The translations under genes were made by a program, and so were the position numbers. The notes beneath the pieces were generated by a model, which saw nothing but the letters and a program-made list of their open reading frames with translations, had not been told where the DNA came from and did no database searches. A stretch of DNA of 64,000 bases from Clostridiales bacterium (GTDB lineage Bacteria > Bacillota > Clostridia > Oscillospirales > Oscillospiraceae), in NCBI GenBank assembly GCA_004553495.1, contig SFLE01000004.1, positions 1-64,000 on the forward strand, in the 5' to 3' direction. Shown piece after piece: positions 9,349 to 17,549 of the stretch. Within the stretch, counting starts at the first letter, position 1; each line of letters begins with the position of its first letter.

Positions 9349-9369
9349 TATAAAGATGTAAAAATGAAC

Positions 9370-9403
9370 AGCGGCAGGACCTTCATCCTGCCGTTGTTTT
9401 TTT
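9370..9403 (+). terminator. Terminator of cysS
   Basis: Stem CGGCAGGA (9372-9379) with TCCTGCCG (9386-9393), followed by TTGTTTTTTT. The 3' end of the opposite-strand rarD lies inside it, so the two genes converge here. Confidence 0.75.
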
Positions 9404-10261
9404 ATGTTTTTTTAAGCTGTCGTACACGAAAAGTATTACCGCCGCCCACACGAAGGCAAAGGTTATTGCGTTTGTCTGCGTGAACGCTTCGTGGTATATG
9501 AGAACACCGACGAGGAGCTGGAGCGTGGGGTTAATATACATGAGTATACCCGATGTCACCATGGATGTGCGCTTTATGCCCTGCGCGAACATGATAAGCG
9601 GCACCGAGGTAACAATGCCGGATGCCGCAAGCAGCAGCATTTCGGACACGCTGAGCGAGGCAAATGTCGTAAAGCCCGAGAACTGAGCATAGGCTATAAA
9701 CGCAATAGCTATGGGCAGGACAGACATTGTTTCCATGCATATCGAGGTCTCGCTGTCAGCCTTTATGCCTTTTTTGAGCGCGCCGTACAGCGCAAACGAC
9801 AGCGCGATGACTATTGCAAGATACGGCACCGCGCCATAGCGCACGATTGAGAACATAACTCCCGCAAATGCCAGCCCGACACTCACCCACTGAACGGTGC
9901 TGAGCTTTTCCTTGAAGAATACCGCTCCGATGAGCACGGAAAACAGCGGGTTCATGTAATATGCAAGGCTCGCTTCGAGGATGCGCCCCATGGCCACGGT
10001 GAGAATGTAAACGCCCCAATTTATCGAAATTGTAACGCCGCACAGCAGGTATCTGCGCCGCTCGTGTTTATTCCCGAGTATCTGCTTTATGACGCCCGTG
10101 TTCTTCTTTACAGCCAGAACGCAGACGCAGAACACGCACGAGAACACCACTCTCTGCGCAAGCACATACGCCGAGTTTACGCCGGCAAGCAGCTTCCAGA
10201 ACACCGGAAGCAGTCCCCAGAGAATATAGCACCCGAGAACATTGAAAGACGATTTGTTCAC
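9383..10261 (-). CDS. rarD: RarD-type EamA permease
   Basis: A 292-residue membrane protein with ten hydrophobic helices in two five-helix EamA repeats. The N-terminus (GCYILWGLLPVFWKLL) and QRVVFSCVF segment are characteristic of the RarD subgroup of the drug/metabolite transporter superfamily. The substrate is unknown; the name RarD comes from a chloramphenicol-sensitivity annotation and should not be taken as function. It begins six bases after the glyA stop, so the two probably share a transcript. Confidence 0.85.
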   Translation of the reverse strand: MNKSSFNVLGCYILWGLLPVFWKLLAGVNSAYVLAQRVVFSCVFCVCVLAVKKNTGVIKQILGNKHERRRYLLCGVTISINWGVYILTVAMGRILEASLAYYMNPLFSVLIGAVFFKEKLSTVQWVSVGLAFAGVMFSIVRYGAVPYLAIVIALSFALYGALKKGIKADSETSICMETMSVLPIAIAFIAYAQFSGFTTFASLSVSEMLLLAASGIVTSVPLIMFAQGIKRTSMVTSGILMYINPTLQLLVGVLIYHEAFTQTNAITFAFVWAAVILFVYDSLKKHKKTTAG

Positions 10262-10267
10262 TTGAGC

Positions 10268-11515
10268 TTACATTTCCATGTCGGGGTACAGCGGGAAGCG
10301 CGAGCACATCTCGAGCACCTGCTGCTTTACATCGTTGACGGCGGTCTCGCCATCGTTTATGATGCGCACGATCATCTTGCCGATCTCACGCATCTCGGTC
10401 TCACCCATGCCGCGGGTCGTAACGGCGGGGGTGCCGAATCTCATACCGCTCGTGAGCTTTACCGACTGCGTGTCAAACGGGATGGAGTTTTTATTTGCGG
10501 TTATGTGAGCTGCGTCGAGGAGCTCCTGCACCTCGTTTCCGGTGCGGCCGAGGCTCATGGTGTCAGCCAGCATGAGGTGGTTATCCGTTCCGCCGGACAC
10601 AAGGCGGATACCGCCCTCCGAGAGCGTCTGAGCGAGCACGGCGGAGTTATCCACCGTCTGCCGCTGATACTGCTTAAACTCGGGGCTCATCGCCTCTTTA
10701 AAGCACACGGCCTTGCCCGCTATGATATGCATTAGCGGTCCGCCCTGAGTTCCGGGGAAAACGGCGCTGTTTATCTTTTTTCTGAGCTCATCCTTACAGA
10801 GGATTATCGCTCCGCGCGGACCTCTCAGGGTCTTATGAGTAGTACTGGTAACGACATCGGCATACGGTACGGGGCTCGGGTGCACTCCCGCCGCGACAAG
10901 TCCGCCGATGTGCGCCATATCGACCATGAGATACGCGCCGACCTCGTCGGCTATCTCGCGCATTTTCTTGAAATCTATGATGCGGGAATATGCGCTCGCT
11001 CCTGCGATTATAAGCTTGGGCTTGCACTCGCCGGCTGTCTGCATCGCCTTTTCGTAATCTATCGTCTCGGTCTGAGGGTCAACGCCGTAGAAACAGGCGT
11101 TAAAATACTTTCCGGATATGGACGCCTTCGAGCCGTGGGTCAGATGACCGCCGTGGCTCAGATCCATGCCGAGGATCGTATCGCCCGGCTTTAGCAGCGC
11201 AAGGTACACCGCGACATTCGCCTGCGAGCCGGAATGGGGCTGTACATTCGCGTGCTCGGCTCCGAAGAGCTCCTTTGCCCTGTCTATGGCAAGCTGCTCA
11301 ACTATGTCAACATACTCGCAGCCGCCGTAGTATCTCGCGCCGGGATAGCCCTCGGCGTATTTATTCGTAAGATGGCTGCCCATGGCTTCCATGACAGCCT
11401 GGCTTGTGAAGTTTTCCGACGCTATCAGCTCAATATGGTCGCGCTGGCGCTGAAGCTCCTGCTTCATCGCTCCGTAAAGCTCCGGATCGCTGCGTTTTAT
11501 GGTCTCGTAATTCAT
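10268..11515 (-). CDS. glyA: Serine hydroxymethyltransferase
   Basis: GlyA converts serine and tetrahydrofolate to glycine and methylene-tetrahydrofolate using pyridoxal phosphate. The 415 residues include the PLP lysine in TSTTHKTLRGPRG, ASENFTS, YPGARYYGG and MAHIGG. The frame is open 7 codons further upstream, but that segment contains the ribosome binding site GGAGGC, placed 6 bases before ATG 11515, so the shorter start is chosen. A consensus promoter lies upstream; rarD follows. Confidence 0.96.
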   Translation of the reverse strand: MNYETIKRSDPELYGAMKQELQRQRDHIELIASENFTSQAVMEAMGSHLTNKYAEGYPGARYYGGCEYVDIVEQLAIDRAKELFGAEHANVQPHSGSQANVAVYLALLKPGDTILGMDLSHGGHLTHGSKASISGKYFNACFYGVDPQTETIDYEKAMQTAGECKPKLIIAGASAYSRIIDFKKMREIADEVGAYLMVDMAHIGGLVAAGVHPSPVPYADVVTSTTHKTLRGPRGAIILCKDELRKKINSAVFPGTQGGPLMHIIAGKAVCFKEAMSPEFKQYQRQTVDNSAVLAQTLSEGGIRLVSGGTDNHLMLADTMSLGRTGNEVQELLDAAHITANKNSIPFDTQSVKLTSGMRFGTPAVTTRGMGETEMREIGKMIVRIINDGETAVNDVKQQVLEMCSRFPLYPDMEM

Positions 11516-11546
11516 AGCTTCGCCTCCGTCAGACAATTTCTTTTGA

Positions 11547-11575
11547 ATTATACGCTAAACACAGCTTCATAGCAA
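11547..11575 (-). promoter_or_regulatory. Promoter of glyA
   Basis: On the minus strand TTGCTA (11570-11575), 17-base spacer, perfect TATAAT (11547-11552), about 32 bases before the start codon. Confidence 0.75.
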
Positions 11576-11625
11576 GACACAATCTTTCAAATTTGTTCGT
11601 TTAGCGCGCACGAAGGCGAATTTTC

Positions 11626-11654
11626 TTGAATAAGACAGGGGGCTGTGTTAGTAT
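11626..11654 (+). promoter_or_regulatory. Promoter of the 11677 gene
   Basis: TTGAAT (11626-11631), 17-base spacer, TAGTAT (11649-11654), 23 bases before the start codon. Confidence 0.6.
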
Positions 11655-11676
11655 GTTATGGTGAGGTGAGGCACAT

Positions 11677-12750
11677 ATGGCAAAAAAGCTTTTGAAAACG
11701 CTTCTGATAATTTTAGGCGTTATACTGCTCATAGCAGCGGCATTTATTCTCTGGCTGTCCATTACGGAGTTTAAGCCCGGAGATGTTACGGATATCAAGA
11801 TAGAAAACAACTCTCAGGTGAGCGACATTTCACCGTTCGCCGGTCAGGAGATCACGGTGGTGAGCTGGAACATCGGCTATGCCGGTCTCGGCAAGGGCTC
11901 CGATTTCTTCATGGACGGCGGCACGAATGTTGCCTCCGCCGATCAGGACACGGTTTCCGCCTCGCTCCTGGGTATATACAAGACCCTGTACTCCGATGAG
12001 TCCCCCGCTTCAATATTCATGCTTCAGGAGGTAGATAAGGACTCCTCCCGAACCTACGGCAAGGATGAGAGCGATGTTTTGGGCATTCACAACAGCACCT
12101 ATGCGCTCAACTACTCATGCAAGTTCGTGCCGTATCCCGTGCCGCCGATAGGCAGAGTCAACAGCGGCCTGCTCACGACCACGATATACGATATAGACTC
12201 AGCCGAGCGCATATCCCTGCCCTGCCCGTTCGACTGGCCGGTTAGCATGGCAAACCTCAAGCGCTGCCTGCTTGTGAGCTATCTGCCCATATCCGGCAGC
12301 ACCAGCAAGCTCGTGATCGTAAACCTGCATCTCGAGGCCTACGACGACGGCGAGGGCAAGATCGCCCAGACCAAGCAGCTGCGCGAATTCATCCAGTCGG
12401 AATACGAAAAGGGCAACTATGTCATTGCCGGCGGCGACTTCAATCAGATATTCCCCGGCGGGCTCGACAAATACCCCAACACGCACAAGGATCTGTGGGA
12501 GCCGGGCATAATCTCCGAGGACATAATGCCCGAGGGCTGGACCCTTGCATACGACCTCGAAACTCCGAGCTGCCGCCTGCTCAATCAGCCCTACGATCCC
12601 TCCGACGCGGAAAATACCCAGTACTACTCGATCGACGGCTTCATCCTCTCGCCCAATGTTGAGCTTATTTCGGTGAAGACCCTTGACGAGGGCTTTGTGT
12701 ATTCCGACCACAACCCCGTGAAGCTTCAGGTTAAGCTGCTCGATGAATGA
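11677..12750 (+). CDS. Membrane-anchored endonuclease/exonuclease/phosphatase-family protein
   Basis: A 357-residue protein with an N-terminal membrane anchor (about 8-28) and an exported EEP-fold domain. The fold's markers are visible: VVSWNIGYAG, the metal-binding glutamate in FMLQEVD, VIVNLHLEA, the catalytic GGDFN and the terminal SDHNPV. Family members hydrolyse phosphodiesters of nucleic acids, sphingomyelin or phosphoinositides; the substrate here cannot be told. It starts at ATG after GAGGTGAGG and is followed 25 bases later by an SGNH hydrolase, also anchored. Confidence 0.85.
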   Translation: MAKKLLKTLLIILGVILLIAAAFILWLSITEFKPGDVTDIKIENNSQVSDISPFAGQEITVVSWNIGYAGLGKGSDFFMDGGTNVASADQDTVSASLLGIYKTLYSDESPASIFMLQEVDKDSSRTYGKDESDVLGIHNSTYALNYSCKFVPYPVPPIGRVNSGLLTTTIYDIDSAERISLPCPFDWPVSMANLKRCLLVSYLPISGSTSKLVIVNLHLEAYDDGEGKIAQTKQLREFIQSEYEKGNYVIAGGDFNQIFPGGLDKYPNTHKDLWEPGIISEDIMPEGWTLAYDLETPSCRLLNQPYDPSDAENTQYYSIDGFILSPNVELISVKTLDEGFVYSDHNPVKLQVKLLDE

Positions 12751-12775
12751 TCGCATTTGAAACGGAGATGCCACA

Positions 12776-13543
12776 ATGGACAAAACTCAGAAGATCATCG
12801 CAGTAATTGCATTTGTTCTTATAATCGTACTCATAGCGCTTATCTGCATAAGCCTGCAAAATAAGCTCTCGCCCGACAACGCGGACGATACAAAGCCGAG
12901 CGCCGAGCCCACGGCAAGCCTTGAGCCCACGCCGGAGCCCACGCCCACGCCGCTTCAGTTCACCACTGCACCCGAGGGCTATTTTAAGGACGCCCTGTTT
13001 ATCGGCGACTCCCGTATGGTCGGCATCGAAATGATGGGCACCCTCGAGGACGCCACATTCTTTACGACCGTCGGTCTGAGCCTTACCGGTGCAATGAGCG
13101 CGACCGCCGATGTTTCCGGCGTTGGCAGCACCACCCTGCCCGCTCTTTTGCAGAGCAGGACCTTCGGCAAGATATATGTCATGCTTGGCATAAACGACAT
13201 AGGCGGCTCGGTAGAGGCACTCAAGCAGACCTATTCCAATCTCGTTACCCGTCTGCGCGAGGCTCAGCCGGATGCCATAATCTACATCATGTCTAACCTC
13301 CATGTTTCCGCAACGCAGGATGCGCGCGGAACGGCGGTGAATAACGCTAATCTCAACAACCTCAACGATTACACGAAAACTCTTGCCGACGGCGAGACGA
13401 TATTCTACCTTGAGTGCAACGATGTTTTCGACGACGCAAACGGCACGCTGTCTGCCGACCTCACCTCCGACGGCATCCATGTTGACGGAGCCTCATACAA
13501 GAAATGGGGAGAATGGGTCGCTCAAAACGCGATAGTAAAATGA
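12776..13543 (+). CDS. Membrane-anchored SGNH/GDSL hydrolase
   Basis: A 255-residue protein: N-terminal membrane segment (about 6-28), a Pro/Thr/Glu-rich linker (about 40-62), then an SGNH-type esterase domain. The nucleophile block reads LFIGDSRM, the third block contains LGINDIGG, and the terminal catalytic Asp-x-x-His is in DGIHVDG. Such enzymes deacylate or esterify cell-envelope polymers; the target is not predictable. It follows the EEP-fold gene by 25 bases and ends at a strong terminator. Confidence 0.87.
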   Translation: MDKTQKIIAVIAFVLIIVLIALICISLQNKLSPDNADDTKPSAEPTASLEPTPEPTPTPLQFTTAPEGYFKDALFIGDSRMVGIEMMGTLEDATFFTTVGLSLTGAMSATADVSGVGSTTLPALLQSRTFGKIYVMLGINDIGGSVEALKQTYSNLVTRLREAQPDAIIYIMSNLHVSATQDARGTAVNNANLNNLNDYTKTLADGETIFYLECNDVFDDANGTLSADLTSDGIHVDGASYKKWGEWVAQNAIVK

Positions 13544-13552
13544 TTATGATAT

Positions 13553-13583
13553 AAAAAAACCAGCTCCGTGGAGCTGGTTTTTT
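13553..13583. terminator. Bidirectional terminator
   Basis: A-tract, stem ACCAGCTCC/GGAGCTGGT with a 2-base loop and T-tract. It can end the plus-strand SGNH gene and the minus-strand NifX-like gene. Confidence 0.85.
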
Positions 13584-13604
13584 CATGTCTTTGTTATGCC
13601 TTAC

Positions 13605-14024
13605 TCAGTGGCAGCCGCATCCGCAGCCGCAGTCCTCGCCGTCCTCGTGGCTGTGGTCGCCGCAGCCGGAGCAGCCGGAGCAGCCACCGCCGCAGCCGCC
13701 CTCATCGGACAGATACGGGAGCTGACCGCGCATCATGAGCTCTGCCGCATCGTCGGAGTTGCCGCAGAAGCCGGCAAATGCCACGATGCCGTATGCCGCG
13801 AGAGCGGCCCTTGCATGAACGCCGATGTTTCCAACTATAACGGCATCAACGCCAAGGCTGTCCATGAGATCGGCGACCGCCTGATGACCGGACTCCTTGA
13901 CCTCTACAAGCTCCTTGGAGAGGATCTCGGTGTTGTCCTCATTCGTCTTGTAGACGGCAAACATCTCGGCATGACCGAAGTGCTCGAATATCTCGTTATC
14001 CTTGTAAGATACTGCGATTATCAT
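13605..14024 (-). CDS. NifX/NifB-type dinitrogenase iron-molybdenum cofactor family protein with Cys/His tail
   Basis: A 139-residue protein. Residues 1-105 match the small NifX/NifB-C-terminal fold (IAVSYKDNEIFEHFGHAEMFAVY), which in nitrogenase systems holds iron-sulfur cofactor precursors. The last 30 or so residues are a Gly/Cys/His-rich tail (CGGGCSGCSGCGDHSHED...CGCGCGCH) that should bind metal. The gene follows an Mrp-type ATPase by three bases. Nitrogen fixation is not implied; such pairs are common in anaerobes without nitrogenase. Confidence 0.85.
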   Translation of the reverse strand: MIIAVSYKDNEIFEHFGHAEMFAVYKTNEDNTEILSKELVEVKESGHQAVADLMDSLGVDAVIVGNIGVHARAALAAYGIVAFAGFCGNSDDAAELMMRGQLPYLSDEGGCGGGCSGCSGCGDHSHEDGEDCGCGCGCH

Positions 14025-14027
14025 GTG

Positions 14028-14852
14028 TTATTCTCCTTTTTCTATAAAGTCCGCCAGACCGCTGAGCGCGTCGGCGTTTACGCTTTCAACTTCGCCGGCA
14101 TCGACCATGGTGGCAATGACGGGGTCAATGGGCAGACGCGCGGTGTGCTCGATGCCGAACTCCTTCGCAGTGGCCTCGACCTTGCTCTCGCCGAATATCT
14201 CGTACTCCTTGCCGCAGTCGGGGCACTTGAAGTAGCTCATATTCTCGACAAGACCGAGCACGGGGATGTTCATGAGCTTTGCCATGTTCACAGCCTTTGC
14301 GACTATCATGGAAACAAGCTCCTGCGGTGAGGTGACGATAACGATGCCGTCTATCGGAAGCGACTGGAACACCGTGAGAGGCACATCGCCGGTGCCGGGA
14401 GGCATATCGACAAACATATAGTCAACATTATCCCACAGCACATCGCTCCAGAACTGGGTGACTACGCCCGCGATAACGGGTCCGCGCCATACAACGGGGT
14501 CAGTCTCGTTATCGAGGATGAGGTTTACGGACATGATCTGCGTACCCTTGTTGGAATAGCTGGGGATAAGCATATCCTCAGTGCCGCGGGCGTGCTCGTG
14601 GATGCCGAACGCCTTGGGGATGGAGGGACCGGTGATATCCGCATCGAGGACCGCCGCCTGATAGCCGCGGCGCTGCATCTCGCTGGCTAAAAGGCTCGTT
14701 ATAAGGCTTTTGCCAACGCCGCCCTTGCCGCTGACAACGGCAATGACTTTCTTTACGCTTGCTGCGGGATTGAGCTTTGCGCTCAGATCCTGCTCCTGCC
14801 GGTCACTGCAGTTTTCCTTGCAGGTGGAACAATCGTGTGTACATTCGCTCAT
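14028..14852 (-). CDS. Mrp/NBP35-family Fe-S cluster carrier ATPase
   Basis: A 274-residue P-loop ATPase with the deviant Walker A GKGGVGKS (about 43-50) and the Mrp signature of cluster-scaffold proteins, including VDMPPGTGD and the cluster-binding CPDCG near the C-terminus. An N-terminal cysteine-rich stretch (CTHDCSTCKENC) resembles the eukaryotic NBP35 type. The family assembles or carries 4Fe-4S clusters. The NifX-like gene downstream suggests a shared role in cluster or metal-cofactor handling (inference). Confidence 0.9.
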   Translation of the reverse strand: MSECTHDCSTCKENCSDRQEQDLSAKLNPAASVKKVIAVVSGKGGVGKSLITSLLASEMQRRGYQAAVLDADITGPSIPKAFGIHEHARGTEDMLIPSYSNKGTQIMSVNLILDNETDPVVWRGPVIAGVVTQFWSDVLWDNVDYMFVDMPPGTGDVPLTVFQSLPIDGIVIVTSPQELVSMIVAKAVNMAKLMNIPVLGLVENMSYFKCPDCGKEYEIFGESKVEATAKEFGIEHTARLPIDPVIATMVDAGEVESVNADALSGLADFIEKGE

Positions 14853-14898
14853 TACAATTAACTCCTAATATCAAATATTACATGATTGCATTATAATA

Positions 14899-15402
14899 CT
14901 ATTGCCGCGTTTTGTCCAGCCGGCGGACAAGATACATGGCAACAAGCCCCGTGAACGCACCGGTTATTATGCCAGAGGTGAGCAGCACCGGAGCATACAC
15001 CATGAGCGCGGCAGTCTTCGTTACCGCAATTGCGGCTAAAAGCTGACCCAAATTGTGCGCAACGGCAGCCAGCGCGCTGACTACCCATAGCATTTTGCGC
15101 GGAAACCGCGTCACCGTTATGCACATTACCGCATATGCGAGCACACCTCCGGAAATGCTGAACAAAAACGCCGAAACGCCGCCGGCGAACACGCTTCCCA
15201 TCACTATGCGCACGGCGAGGATAAGGCCCGCTTCACGCCTTCCGAGCAGCAGCATTGCGATAAGCGTTATGACATTTGCAAGTCCGAGCTTTACGCCGGG
15301 AACCGGCACCGGAGCCGGTATCTGCGCCTCGATAACAAAAACGATGAGCGAGGCGGCGGTGAGCATTGCCATGAGGGAAAGCTTTTTTGTCTTAGGCATC
15401 AA
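14899..15402 (-). CDS. Gx transporter family (ECF S-component-like) membrane protein
   Basis: A 167-residue, five- to six-helix membrane protein of the family once labelled heptaprenyl diphosphate synthase component I, now the Gx transporter family. The GVKLGLANVITL motif after the first helix is characteristic. It resembles substrate-binding subunits of ECF vitamin transporters, but no substrate is known. Its start overlaps the end of the NusG-II gene by 11 bases, a pairing widely seen in Clostridia. Confidence 0.82.
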   Translation of the reverse strand: MMPKTKKLSLMAMLTAASLIVFVIEAQIPAPVPVPGVKLGLANVITLIAMLLLGRREAGLILAVRIVMGSVFAGGVSAFLFSISGGVLAYAVMCITVTRFPRKMLWVVSALAAVAHNLGQLLAAIAVTKTAALMVYAPVLLTSGIITGAFTGLVAMYLVRRLDKTRQ

Positions 15403-15757
15403 TGTCGCCTCCCTCTATCTCTATAGTGAGCCGGTGCGGAAGGCACACTATGGGAACGCCCTCCGTGCTCACCTTGCCCTGGTCAATGCATATATGGTCG
15501 CGGCAGTCGGCTTCGACAACGCTTATCCCGTCGGGCGCTATGTTTATTTTATTATAACCAAACTCCGTTTCAATTTCCATGTCATATGCTACAGCCACGG
15601 TGTTAAGGTCGATTTTTTTATAAACCTCGCCGTCAACGCGGATAACGGCAATATTCCCCCGCTCCCCCGTCATGCGCAGCACCAAAAACGCGGCGGCGCA
15701 CATTATGAGCACGGCGGCAAAAATCACTATCCACTTTTTAATTCTTCCGTTTTCCAT
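15392..15757 (-). CDS. NusG domain II-containing exported protein
   Basis: A 121-residue protein with a single N-terminal membrane segment (about 8-26) and an extracytoplasmic NusG-II domain containing the paired cysteines CRDHICIDQG and CLPHRL. The frame is open 15 codons upstream (to 15802), but the M-E-N-G-R-I-K-K start gives the usual short N-terminus; neither start has a convincing ribosome binding site. Function unknown. The partner is the overlapping Gx transporter gene. Confidence 0.78.
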   Translation of the reverse strand: MENGRIKKWIVIFAAVLIMCAAAFLVLRMTGERGNIAVIRVDGEVYKKIDLNTVAVAYDMEIETEFGYNKINIAPDGISVVEADCRDHICIDQGKVSTEGVPIVCLPHRLTIEIEGGDIDA

Positions 15758-15851
15758 GAAGCCATTGTAAATAAAATAGGCTCGCTTGTCAATGCACTGC
15801 ATTTATGATATACTAATCTAATAATTTCACCATTGAAAAGAGGTGACGCGC

Positions 15852-17549
15852 TTGGCTGACACTATAGTGACGGCAGTTTCGTATATACTGCCGCTGTTTG
15901 CGATAATCGTGCTGATAAGATGCACAAAAAGCATGCTCGGCAACAAATCGCAGACGGAGATCTGGGGATATATCCACAGGGACGACGGTGTTTCGCTCAT
16001 AAGCCACTGGGAAAACCTTATCGGCCGCTCCCGCTCGGCGGATATCTGTCTGCCGTATCAGATGGTCAGCCGCGTACACGCGGTACTTATCCGGAGTCCC
16101 AAGGGTGTCTGGCGGATATTCGACATTTTTTCCAAGGGCGGAGTTTGGGTAAACGGCGAAAAGGTGCATGGTACCGGCACCGTAGTGCACGACGGGGACA
16201 TATTGAACCTCGCCGGAAATAGTGTGCGCTTTCGTGACATAAGCGAAAAGCAGCGCGATGCCATCGAAGCCCGCAGAACTCAGACATGGCGGCGCGTTCA
16301 CCCCGCGGTAACGCTGTTTTTCCTCACTGTTTTTCAGGCGCTTCTGCTGCTTGAGCTGTGCTGCACGGCAGCAGCGGAGAACATATCCGGCATCGCGCTC
16401 GGCTTCGGACTGCTCATTTTGTTGGAATGGTTCTGCTATTTTGCCATGCGCAGCATAAGGCGCACCGGCTTTGAGGTTGAAACGCTCGCATTTTTCCTCT
16501 CCTCGATAGGACTTGAGATAATCGCATCATCCGTTCCGGATGAAATGTTCAGGCAGATGATAATAGTTTTCGCCGGAGTGGTGGCGTTTTTCGTGCTCGG
16601 CTGGTGGCTGCGCGACCTTGACAGGACAAAGACCATGCGCCTGCCGCTGGCTGTGATATCGCTTGTCATTCTCATGGCAGTGCTCGTTCTCGGACGCGAG
16701 CAGTACGGCGCGAAAAACTGGATATTCATAGGCTCATTATCCATTCAGCCCTCGGAATTTGTAAAGGTCGCGTTCATCTATGTCGGAGCCGCCACTCTCG
16801 ACAGACTGTTCAGCACCAAAAACCTTATCATGTTCATAGCGTTTTCGGCTCTGTGCGTTATCTGCCTTGCGTTCAGCAGCGATTTCGGCACGGCGCTGAT
16901 ATTCTTCATAACATTCCTTGTCATCTCCTTCATGCGCTCGGGCTCGATAGCAACGATCGCGCTTGCGATAACGGGCGCAGGCATGGCGGGCTTTCTCATG
17001 CTGCGCATAAAGGATCATGTCGCCAAGCGCTTTTCCGCATGGGGACACATCTGGGAGGATGTTTGGGACTCCGGCTATCAGCAGACCCACGCGCTCTCGG
17101 CGGGCGCATCCGGCGGACTTTTCGGCAAGGGCGCCGGCAACGGCTGGCTCAAGGACACCTTTGCCGGAAACACCGACACCGTTTTCGGTGTTATGTGCGA
17201 GGAGCTCGGACTTATAATCGCAATATGCGCGGTGCTTGCTATTCTGGCGCTGACCTTCTTTGCCGTCAGAAACTCGGGGCACGGCAGGAGCGCATACTAC
17301 TCCATCGCCGCCTGCGCCACGGCAACCATGTTCATGGCTCAGGTCGCTCTCAATGTGTTCGGCTCCGTTGACATTCTGCCGTTTACCGGCGTTACATTCC
17401 CCTTTGTCTCACGCGGCGGCACATCGGTGCTCGCGTGCTGGATGCTTTTGGCGTTTATAAAAGCCGGCGACACGCGCAAGGGCGCAAGCTTCGTTGTGAG
17501 CTCGCCAGAGGCGCAGACGAAAAAGATGCGGGAGGCAGAAAAGGCATGA
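15852..17549 (+). CDS. FHA domain fused to FtsW/RodA/SpoVE peptidoglycan polymerase
   Basis: A 565-residue fusion. After one membrane segment (about 5-23) comes a cytoplasmic FHA domain (about 50-125; GRS, SRVH and VNG motifs) and then a complete SEDS polytopic domain (about 150-545) with the FtsW/RodA signatures SIQPSEFVK, DFGTA and GNGWLKD. SEDS proteins polymerise glycan strands from lipid II; the FHA domain binds phosphothreonine. The likely start is TTG 15852, six to seven bases after AGAGGTG; the upstream GTG lies within that site. ATGA overlap with the PBP gene shows coupling. Confidence 0.88.
   Translation: MADTIVTAVSYILPLFAIIVLIRCTKSMLGNKSQTEIWGYIHRDDGVSLISHWENLIGRSRSADICLPYQMVSRVHAVLIRSPKGVWRIFDIFSKGGVWVNGEKVHGTGTVVHDGDILNLAGNSVRFRDISEKQRDAIEARRTQTWRRVHPAVTLFFLTVFQALLLLELCCTAAAENISGIALGFGLLILLEWFCYFAMRSIRRTGFEVETLAFFLSSIGLEIIASSVPDEMFRQMIIVFAGVVAFFVLGWWLRDLDRTKTMRLPLAVISLVILMAVLVLGREQYGAKNWIFIGSLSIQPSEFVKVAFIYVGAATLDRLFSTKNLIMFIAFSALCVICLAFSSDFGTALIFFITFLVISFMRSGSIATIALAITGAGMAGFLMLRIKDHVAKRFSAWGHIWEDVWDSGYQQTHALSAGASGGLFGKGAGNGWLKDTFAGNTDTVFGVMCEELGLIIAICAVLAILALTFFAVRNSGHGRSAYYSIAACATATMFMAQVALNVFGSVDILPFTGVTFPFVSRGGTSVLACWMLLAFIKAGDTRKGASFVVSSPEAQTKKMREAEKA

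Noticed and set aside
13596..14330. Alanine-rich 244-residue open frame on the plus strand
   Set aside because: It is the complement of the Cys/Gly-rich tail and Mrp gene; low-complexity composition comes from GC-rich repeats.
13605..14852. Nitrogen-fixation genes
   Set aside because: Only a NifX-like small domain is present; no nifHDK-like genes are in the window.
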